Assembly (NCBI GenBank): GCA_002401945.1
Contig: NVUP01000024.1
Location: 1,777-10,119 of the forward strand
DNA: 8,343 nucleotides
Source of the DNA: Paracoccaceae bacterium
GTDB lineage: Bacteria; Pseudomonadota; Alphaproteobacteria; Rhodobacterales; Rhodobacteraceae
Direction of reading: 5' to 3'
The position numbers and the translations under genes are program-made. The first letter of the stretch is position 1. Every line of letters starts with the position of its first letter. Under the pieces are notes generated by a model. It was not told the DNA's origin. It saw nothing but the letters and a program-made list of their open reading frames with translations, and did not search any database. This document shows, piece by piece, positions 1 to 4,948 of the stretch.

Positions 1-156
1 GCCAAGGGCAAGGCGCTGATGTCGATCAACGATGTACCCGAGATCCGCTAGATCTTTGCCTGGTTCCACATGGAAGAGGCGCAGATCACTTACACCGTCG
101 CCCACAAAGAAACCGTCAGGGGGCGGAGTGGGGAGTTGTTGATCCGCCACTTTTGA
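1..156 (+). pseudogene. 3' remnant of a D12-class (Dam-like) DNA adenine methyltransferase, with an internal amber stop
   Basis: Frame 1 is open from the window edge and reads AKGKALMSINDVPEIR, then TAG at 49-51, then IFAWFHMEEAQITYTVAH and on to RSGELLIRHF with a TGA at 154-156. The SINDVPEIR-x-(I/L)-F-A-x-F segment followed by a Y-T-V strand and an ELLI tail is what I recognise as the C-terminal end of D12-class N6-adenine methyltransferases (the Dam/M.DpnII-type fold). These enzymes methylate adenine in short DNA sites and occur in phages and restriction-modification loci. The amber codon stands where family members have an ordinary residue, one base change away from CAG, AAG or GAG. Family members usually have glycine in FAGF, but here there is tryptophan, also one change away. 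The catalytic DPPY motif would lie upstream of the window and is not seen. The most likely reading is a decaying gene; a sequencing error or natural suppression is less likely. Confidence 0.65.
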
Positions 157-288
157 ACGGGGTTTAAAAACCGTTCAAAGACCATTTAAAGAAGTGGCCA
201 AACCGACGATTTGAACGGTCTGAACCTCCGACTGCCTAGTTACTGCAATTATCTGTGTCCCAAAACGCCGATGCGGTACCGTTCAAAT
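152..288. repeat. four TTGAACGG half-sites arranged as two inverted pairs
   Basis: TTTGAACGG at 152-160 faces CCGTTCAAA at 171-179, giving a perfect 9-bp inverted repeat around a 10-base A/T-rich spacer. A second pair is ATTTGAACGGT at 209-219 and its exact reverse complement ACCGTTCAAAT at 278-288, 58 bases apart. The first copy overlaps the stop codon of the methyltransferase remnant. The arrangement suggests protein-binding half-sites, such as a repressor or replication-initiator site, or a small hairpin plus a larger looped structure. No neighbouring regulator gene is visible to assign it to. Confidence 0.5.
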
Positions 289-533
289 CTGAGGCTCGGC
301 AACGCCTCAACCCGCCGCTCAGAGACCCTCGATTAGAAAGGCCGGGCAATTTCCGTTTGATATTCCGAAGTGCTTCCAATGCTCTGGGGGTGACCTGCAT
401 TAAAAACGCCGCTAAGGTGGCTGAAACTCAAAAACGAGTTGCTGCAACTATCTCTGTCCATCTGTGCAAGAAAGTCTGTCCGGCTACACCGGCTACAGCT
501 ACAAATGTTGTTGGACACTTATTATTGCAGTAA

Positions 534-568
534 CCGGAAGAGCCCGGAGGATGCCGGAAGAACCCGGA
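534..568 (+). repeat. two tandem copies of CCGGAAGARCCCGGA with a 20-bp period
   Basis: CCGGAAGAGCCCGGA (534-548) is repeated as CCGGAAGAACCCGGA (554-568), 14 of 15 bases identical, with five bases between the copies. A bulged stem-loop follows at once (571-590). The function is unknown. Two copies are too few to call an iteron array. Confidence 0.4.
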
Positions 569-790
569 CAGCGCCTTAAAAATAAGGGCGTTTAAGATAA
601 CGGACTGGGATCTGGACAGATTGGGCGCGTGTCTTTCAAAAAGGCTTAAAACGGGCTTCAAACGCCATTTTGCCGGTATTGGGACACCAAACTCTGCAAA
701 TTCTACCACCTCCCCAGAACGTCATATAAACAAGGCATGTCGGCCATTTTTGCCGAGCCCGGCACCTTCAAATCTCGCTAAAATTGAAGT

Positions 791-835
791 CTGGAACTAG
801 AAAGTCGGCTTTTTTGTTCTCACTCGACTTTCTAG
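791..835. repeat. hairpin A: CTAGAAAGTCG / CGACTTTCTAG inverted repeat
   Basis: CTAGAAAGTCG (797-807) pairs perfectly with CGACTTTCTAG (825-835), an 11-bp stem around a 17-base loop that contains a T-run just after the left arm. The left flank and arm (CTGGAACTAGAAAG, 791-804) recur 104 bases downstream in hairpin B. The T-run lies inside the loop, so this is not a normal intrinsic terminator. Confidence 0.55.
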
Positions 836-894
836 ATAAGATTTTTACGCTTTAAAACAGTGCTATAGACAATTTCACACCGCCATTCACTGGG

Positions 895-968
895 CTGAAA
901 CTAGAAAGCGATTTTGGAAAGATTTGCGGAATCATGCGCCCACCGGGACAGCTTCAAAATCGCTTTCT
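895..968. repeat. hairpin B: AGAAAGCGATTTTG / CAAAATCGCTTTCT inverted repeat
   Basis: AGAAAGCGATTTTG (903-916) pairs perfectly with CAAAATCGCTTTCT (955-968), a 14-bp stem around 38 bases. The left flank CTGAAACTAGAAAG (895-908) matches the left side of hairpin A at 13 of 14 bases. Beyond the shared CTAGAAAG core the arm sequence differs from hairpin A, yet each hairpin stays internally complementary. This suggests two diverged members of one structured element rather than chance pairing. Confidence 0.55.
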
Positions 969-1089
969 CTTGGCACTTCTGGCCTTGAACCGGCCGACCA
1001 CGCATTTGGCGTCGAATGGCTACTCCCAGCCCAAAGCGGTCATGCTTATCTTTTTGGCGGCTAGGTCTTAGCATAGCTTCTTGACGCGA

Positions 1090-1917
1090 TTAGGGGCGGT
1101 TTATTTCAAATGTGATCGTACCGTCTTCAAGTTGTTGCAATCTTTGCGCAGTTAAGTCTTCACGCAGAATATCCAGCTCATCCTCACTCAAAGGCGGCAG
1201 CGGTTCACTGGCCGAGAAACCTTCAGTCTTGTCGGGGATTCGTGTCTCGGCAAGTGCGGCCACGATATCTCTAATTTGTTGATTCACCAAACTATCGATG
1301 GCGTTTGATATGATTTCGGCATCATCATCAGGAAGGACAGAGTTTGGTGAAAAATACAATTTATGGAGCCCTATGCTTTCGCCCATTGCAGTATATAGCG
1401 TGCTCTCGAACCGGCGAGTCTTGCTTCCCGCTTTGGACTCATCAGAGGACAGGGATTCATGAACCAAGAAGTCGTCAAGTGTTTCGCTTGACGTCAATGA
1501 ACGACCTAAAGCGGTTTCAACAATCGCCAGTTGTGATTCCTGCATCGCAGCCAATTCATTGTCTTGCAAGGACTGTAAATCCGCCATCACCTGGCCGAGC
1601 AGGTCGCCATTCGCGCGCTCGGTATAGGAGGGGCCGGTATAGGCTGGCGCGACGCTAACTGTGACCTGGGTGCTTGGGTTGGTATAGATCCCCTGCATCT
1701 TGGTGGATTCGGCAGGGCGGAGCGAACTGGCCACGTCTTTGGCCAGGTCTTTGGGCGCAGCCACGGCAGTAACGTCCTCCAGGGTCGCAGTCTGTGTGCT
1801 CATCGCGTATTTTGCCGCAGTTGCGCCCGTTTCCGGGGTGAGAAGTAAGCCTCCTCCATTTGCCGTTCTAGCGCTGAACAGGGCCAGTGTGTGGTCTCCA
1901 AAAATAGGATTAATCAT
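1090..1917 (-). CDS. hypothetical protein, 275 residues, unknown family
   Basis: This is an uninterrupted 275-codon frame on the minus strand, starting with ATG at 1917-1915. A GAGGGA ribosome binding site (1933-1928 on the minus strand) lies about ten bases upstream of the start. I do not recognise the family. The first 100 residues are rich in Ala, Thr, Gly and Ser, with no charged signal-peptide start and no membrane helix, which suggests a flexible or extended region. Residues 105-150 look helical (GDLLGQVMADLQSL, then ELAAMQESQLAIVETALG). Residues 198-265 are acidic and probably helical, with EIISNAIDSLVNQQIRDIV and SEDELDILREDL. The gene stands alone between a gene-free region and an ATPase remnant. 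The good start site and the acidic, protein-like composition argue that it is real. No function is proposed. Confidence 0.6.
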   Translation of the reverse strand: MINPIFGDHTLALFSARTANGGGLLLTPETGATAAKYAMSTQTATLEDVTAVAAPKDLAKDVASSLRPAESTKMQGIYTNPSTQVTVSVAPAYTGPSYTERANGDLLGQVMADLQSLQDNELAAMQESQLAIVETALGRSLTSSETLDDFLVHESLSSDESKAGSKTRRFESTLYTAMGESIGLHKLYFSPNSVLPDDDAEIISNAIDSLVNQQIRDIVAALAETRIPDKTEGFSASEPLPPLSEDELDILREDLTAQRLQQLEDGTITFEINRP

Positions 1918-1973
1918 AATGGGGCGTTCCCTCGTATATGAGTTCTAAAATTCTGATAACGTGCATTTAAAAT

Positions 1974-2063
1974 CCCCCTAACTCTGGCAGAGGGGAGTTA
2001 ATAAGCAACAACCAGAGATGGAGTGATGCAGTCAATTTTGTGAACAATCCAACATGAATGTTG
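1974..2063. promoter_or_regulatory. upstream region of the minus-strand gene with overlapping hairpins and a palindrome
   Basis: CCCCCT (1974-1979) can pair with AGGGG (1991-1995), while TAACTC (1979-1984) can pair with GAGTTA (1995-2000). The two small hairpins overlap and exclude each other. Further out, CAACAT-GA-ATGTTG (2050-2063) is a perfect 6+6 palindrome typical in size of an operator. These could control the minus-strand gene at 1090-1917, but no clear -35/-10 pair is visible and no regulator is encoded nearby. Confidence 0.25.
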
Positions 2064-2075
2064 TTTGGTTTTTAA

Positions 2076-2594
2076 TTGGTTACGGCCTGTAACTTGGCAA
2101 CCTCGGGGTATTTCTCGCTTCCGAAAACGCGGGCAGTCCTGTCCCTGGGAGGCGCCGACAAAGGCTGCCTTGGCTTGAGTGAGCCTGTGGGCATAAGCAA
2201 GGACATTCGGGCCTGGCTTCACTCCCGTCCAAGCGGTCAAATTGTCTGTCTTTTTGACGAAACCGACCACTTCATGGCGGCTGACACCAAGGACGACTAT
2301 CCGCAGCTGAGTCGCCTCAAGGAGTTGATGGAAGACACCGACCGGGCGTTCAAAGTGGTCTTTGCCGGCTTACACAACGTCAAGCGTATGCATCGCCAGC
2401 CAAACTCACCTCTGGCGCACCTTGGTCGGGCCATCTGTATCGGCCCACTAAACCGTACCGAGGACGACAAACGGGCCGCATACGATTTGGTGATCCAGCC
2501 GATGCGGTCGGCGGGTTTCAGATTTGAATCGATGGAGGCGGTCGAAGAGATCCTTGCCTGGGCCAACCACTATCCAAGTCTTGTGCAGGAATAG
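2076..2594 (+). pseudogene. remnant of a P-loop (AAA/STAND-like) ATPase, truncated at both ends
   Basis: The frame opens directly after a TAA stop with a poor TTG codon, without a good ribosome binding site. Convincing protein begins around residue 27 (GADKGCLGLSEPV). Residues 55-66 (QIVCLFDETDHF) form a Walker B strand with D61-E62. KVVFAGLHNVKR (93-104) looks like the sensor strand, and residues 121-170 (IGPLNRTEDDKRAAYDLVI onward, then ILAWANHYPSLVQ) resemble the lid region of STAND-type ATPases, where PL, PM--AG and YPSL are typical. No Walker A (GxxxxGK) is present, and a TAG follows YPSLVQE where the family would continue. Full proteins of this type are large ATPases, some in conflict or defence loci. 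This piece cannot bind ATP normally and is most likely a leftover of a deleted gene. The exact family is uncertain. Confidence 0.6.
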
Positions 2595-2801
2595 GCCCAC
2601 CAACAGATCACCACAGACCCCAAATAAAATTACACCCGATTTCTTTGCGGAACTAGGACATCAAGGATGTCTTCTAGAGGACCGCCCCCAAATATGCCCA
2701 ACTGAAGCGAACCAGCGCTGCGGCGCGGCTTCTCCAAAGCTGTCATTGCAGCACATTTACTTTCGACTTACTTTTCGATTCAATCTTGTCTTGGAGCAAT
2801 C
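2595..2801. other. spacer between the ATPase remnant and the DUF3800 gene
   Basis: The first 33 bases continue in frame after the TAG (AHQQITTDPK, then TAA), probably decayed ATPase tail or unrelated junction sequence. The rest holds no recognisable gene. The T-rich stretch before the next start (about 2758-2790) may contain the promoter of the DUF3800 gene, but no clear -35/-10 pair stands out. Confidence 0.35.
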
Positions 2802-3569
2802 ATGGCATTCATGTATTTCGACGATAGTAAGCACCACAGTTGGGGGTTTTCACTTGGCACTTTTGTTATTTGCGAACACGAGCCCACATCAGATCTGGCT
2901 CGCATCCTCAAGAAATGTGAGTTTGATCTAAAAGGGTTTGAGTTCAAATCCTCAAGTCCCATGAAGGACAGCCCCGGATTACAAATACTACGTGACGAAC
3001 TCAGAAGCTTCATCCAATGGAAGTGCAAAGTCGCTGTATGTGTTGTGGATGGGGACAAAAACCTTGGTCCTGCTGGTTTGAAACTTCTAAAAAGAGCACT
3101 TCCACACAAAATGTTCAACGGGCAAAGCCACCAAGTGTTCTTTGATCAGGGGCTATTTTCATCCAACAAAGCTGCGGTAAAGACCTCACAAAACATCGGA
3201 GAATTCGAGGGCTGCGAGCTTCACTTCGAGCAGGATTCGAAATCTATCATCGGAATTCAGCTAGCAGATCTAGTCGCTCATACTTGTAGCACAATGCTCC
3301 TCGATTCATTGGGCAAGAAGATGAAGTTGGTGAAGCTCGAGAATTCGGGGTACGATGATGACGTGGAAATCGACCTCGGATTTGAGCTATGGGCAGGATT
3401 ACGGTATGCCTTTCTAAGCACCCCGAAAACAGACATAAAGGACGACTTTGATCAGGCAACTGTAGATGTGTCGTCTTATGGGCTATTCATAGATGATAGT
3501 GCGGGAACCGAAGTAGCTGCTGCTGCATTCATGCGCTTTAGCGAGATGTATCTTGGCTGCATTCACTGA
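2802..3569 (+). CDS. DUF3800-like protein (predicted RNase H-like fold)
   Basis: The protein has 255 residues. ATG at 2802 has a good GGAG ribosome binding site five bases upstream (2793-2796). The opening MAFMYFDDSKHHSWGFSLGTF matches the Y-(I/L/F)-D-(E/D)-S start of DUF3800 proteins, with D7 and D8 as acidic candidates. FEFKSSS (46-52) matches the family's E-x-K segment, and SIIGIQLADLVAH (148-160, D156) is the characteristic GxQLADLVA motif near the family's end. DUF3800 proteins are predicted RNase H-like enzymes that are often found in defence and mobile loci; their substrates are largely unknown. The tail from about residue 175 (acidic YDDDVEIDLGFELW) goes beyond the core and does not match anything I know. 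No membrane or signal segment is seen. The gene is 128 bases upstream of an unknown gene in the same direction, and the two could be cotranscribed. The family call is fairly secure; any nuclease activity is inference. Confidence 0.7.
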   Translation: MAFMYFDDSKHHSWGFSLGTFVICEHEPTSDLARILKKCEFDLKGFEFKSSSPMKDSPGLQILRDELRSFIQWKCKVAVCVVDGDKNLGPAGLKLLKRALPHKMFNGQSHQVFFDQGLFSSNKAAVKTSQNIGEFEGCELHFEQDSKSIIGIQLADLVAHTCSTMLLDSLGKKMKLVKLENSGYDDDVEIDLGFELWAGLRYAFLSTPKTDIKDDFDQATVDVSSYGLFIDDSAGTEVAAAAFMRFSEMYLGCIH

Positions 3570-3583
3570 ATAATTCATTGCAA

Positions 3584-3692
3584 CCGGCCCATTCCGGACA
3601 TTGACCATTGAAAGGTTCCTTACGGCGCAGCGTTCGCATTTGGTCATACTGAATTTAGTAAGTAATTGATTTGTGATAGAAGTGAGTTGGAC
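3584..3692 (+). repeat. spacer carrying two short sequences repeated downstream of the next gene
   Basis: CCGGCCCATTCCGGACAT (3584-3601) recurs as CCGGCCCAATCCTGACAT at 4704-4721, 16 of 18 bases identical. GTGAGTTGGAC (3682-3692), just before the start of the 3698 gene, recurs exactly at 4632-4642, just after its stop. The 3698-4615 gene is thus bracketed by related tracts, although the two units are in the opposite order on the two sides. They may be remnants of an insertion or duplication. They are short, so chance is not excluded. Confidence 0.35.
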
Positions 3693-3697
3693 ATCGA

Positions 3698-4615
3698 ATG
3701 ACAGGAAACACCAGTTTTCACGACAAATACCTACGAATTCGGCTCGAGCGCCTGATGTCTGGTGACGTTAGGGTTGAAGATGTGGCTCAACTCTACATCG
3801 GGAAGCGATTTAAATCGTATGGCCGGACAGGATTTCGAGAAATTGCAGATTTTGCAGCACACCCTGATGAACGTAGTCGAGGGCCTGTCACCGATCGGAT
3901 TCGTGACATGCACGTTACTTTCAAACCGTTGTTGGATAAGTCACTGAAGAAAGAAGGCTCGTCACTGGAAGACATTATTGCAAGATCGGAATCGAACTTC
4001 CGGATGGCAAGCGACGACCAAATCGCGATACTGTCGAACGGTCGCAAACGACAACAAGTTGGGCGTAACCTGCGATCTGCCGTTGTGAAAATGCAGGCCG
4101 GGAAATTTCATGCCCTGACGGCCAAAGAACAAGAGGTGGCGATTAGTTTTGGGGACCGATTGATTTGGAATCCTGTACTCCGCGCCCAGGAAGTATTCGA
4201 CGACTTTAAGTTCGTCCTTATCAAGAACGGACTACTCGAAGCGGGCGAAAGTGACAGACTTGAAAGCGCACGGTCTGTGATAGTCCTACATGCCATTGCA
4301 ACGATGCATGGCACCAAAATTAGTAGCGGTCCAGATTTGACCGGGGAACTTCAAGCTGGGTTCGATAACTCAGAGGGGGTTCTCGAAGTTACAGCATGCC
4401 TTCAGCTGGAGGGTTATCCAAAAAAAGTTACCCTGAAGGTTGGTCTGTATTTGACGGACCTGATGGCTCGAGACCATGTCTCGCCAGCCCTCAACGATCA
4501 TCCCGGCCCATGGGCTTTTCCAATCGAGATAAGTGAAGGCCAGATAATGCCGATCGGTGAGATTGTACCGATTGATGAACCACCTGAAGCTACAGCGGTA
4601 GTCGAAATCAAATGA
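3698..4615 (+). CDS. hypothetical protein, 305 residues, with FREIADFAAHP motif
   Basis: ATG at 3698 is preceded by a modest GGA (3689-3691). I recognise no named domain. The most distinctive segment is FREIADFAAHPDERSRGP (46-63), of a kind I associate with otherwise uncharacterised bacterial proteins (F-R-E-x-x-D-F-x-A-H-P-x-x-R-x-x-G). It follows basic RFKSYGRTG (38-45) and precedes a charged stretch, RDMHVTFKPLLDKSLKK (69-85). The middle (105-200) looks helical. The C-terminal half, from about 205, alternates hydrophobic residues (VLEVTACLQL, KKVTLKVGLYLTDLMA) and is probably a beta-rich domain, ending in a Pro/acidic tail. No signal peptide or transmembrane helix is visible, so it is probably cytoplasmic. 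It lies in the same direction as the DUF3800 gene upstream, which may be its partner. No function is proposed. Confidence 0.65.
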   Translation: MTGNTSFHDKYLRIRLERLMSGDVRVEDVAQLYIGKRFKSYGRTGFREIADFAAHPDERSRGPVTDRIRDMHVTFKPLLDKSLKKEGSSLEDIIARSESNFRMASDDQIAILSNGRKRQQVGRNLRSAVVKMQAGKFHALTAKEQEVAISFGDRLIWNPVLRAQEVFDDFKFVLIKNGLLEAGESDRLESARSVIVLHAIATMHGTKISSGPDLTGELQAGFDNSEGVLEVTACLQLEGYPKKVTLKVGLYLTDLMARDHVSPALNDHPGPWAFPIEISEGQIMPIGEIVPIDEPPEATAVVEIK

Positions 4616-4635
4616 CATATCGCCGATGGCGGTGA

Positions 4636-4708
4636 GTTGGACGCTAAATACCCTCACTTCTCGACACATGCGAGAAGCTAGAAACCTACATCAACGTTGG
4701 CGTCCGGC
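4636..4708 (+). ncRNA. candidate structured RNA with a 12-bp outer stem and a 7-bp inner hairpin
   Basis: GTTGGACGCTAA (4636-4647) pairs with TTGGCGTCCGGC (4697-4708) over 12 consecutive positions, including three G-U pairs if transcribed from the plus strand. Inside it, CTTCTCG (4657-4663) and CGAGAAG (4671-4677) form a perfect 7-bp hairpin with a 7-base loop. No U-run follows either stem, so it is not a standard intrinsic terminator. The G-U pairs favour a plus-strand RNA over a DNA-level palindrome. It lies between the unknown gene and the primase-reverse transcriptase operon and could be a template or cofactor RNA for the latter. A degenerate terminator or leader of the upstream transcript is the main alternative. 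Confidence 0.4.
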
Positions 4709-4886
4709 CCAATCCTGACATGCTTAGTCCTAAACTATTGCCCCCGTCTCCCCCAAAGCAGAAAGTCATGAAAGGACGTCAGAAAACTGGAAAACAAAGA
4801 CTACTCCGTGAGAGAACGCGACCATCAAGTTCATATCGCAAGTTGATCGGAGCTCCATATCTCCGAAGATACCGCCATTTTGTGCA

Positions 4887-4918
4887 TATATTGAATTCAA
4901 GACAATCATGCTTGAATT
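4887..4918. promoter_or_regulatory. possible -10 box and inverted-repeat operator before the primase gene
   Basis: TATATT (4887-4892) could be a -10 element, though no good -35 is seen 16-18 bases upstream. It adjoins TTGAATTCAA (4891-4900), a perfect 10-bp palindrome. AATTCAAG (4894-4901) is also the exact reverse complement of CTTGAATT (4911-4918), with a 9-base spacer. This places a dyad about 30-55 bases before the primase GTG, where a repressor could block transcription of the operon. Confidence 0.3.
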
Positions 4919-4948
4919 GAATTGCTGCCGTCAAAATAACACCATAAG

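Larger units (their letters stand above)
157..1089. other. long gene-free region rich in short repeats and hairpins
   Basis: I find no convincing coding gene here. The reading frames present are short, sit on both strands at once, match nothing I know and lack good ribosome binding sites. The stretch instead holds a cluster of TTGAACGG half-sites (152-288), a direct repeat of CCGGAAGARCCCGGA (534-568), a small bulged stem-loop (571-590, GCGCCTTA facing TAAGGGCG) and two related long hairpins (791-835 and 895-968). Several A/T-rich TTTAAA-like patches lie between them. The region could be a decayed gene, a replication or recombination region, or a source of small RNA. The sequence alone does not decide among these. 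Confidence 0.6.
4616..4948. other. 333-base gene-free leader upstream of the primase-reverse transcriptase operon
   Basis: No credible gene is present; the longest plus-strand frame would give a very basic 66-residue peptide without a supporting start site. The left end has a small CGCC-GAT-GGCG hairpin (4621-4631) and then a large two-level stem-loop (4636-4708). The right end is A/T-rich, with an inverted repeat (4894-4918) close to the primase start. Both the length and the structure are notable, because several defence-associated reverse transcriptases depend on a non-coding RNA encoded beside them. Confidence 0.5.

Noticed and set aside
152..288. CRISPR array
   Set aside because: The TTGAACGG copies alternate in orientation, are too short, and have no uniform spacer length.
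255..533. 92-codon plus-strand frame in the gene-free region, with an overlapping minus-strand frame at 428-709
   Set aside because: It starts with a weak codon, has no ribosome site, resembles no protein I know and is mirrored by an equally open frame on the other strand. The Ala/Val/Thr-rich peptides come from short sequence repeats.
797..835. Hairpin A as an intrinsic terminator
   Set aside because: The T-run is in the loop, not after the stem, and no gene ends immediately before it.
4636..4708. The large stem-loop as a rho-independent terminator of the 3698-4615 gene
   Set aside because: No U-run follows the outer or inner stem. A rho-dependent or processed 3' end remains possible, so the RNA call is kept at low confidence.
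4720..4920. 66-codon frame giving a very basic peptide in the leader of the primase operon
   Set aside because: There is no ribosome binding site before the start and no known motif, and its base composition is that of the non-coding leader. A very short gene cannot be fully excluded.
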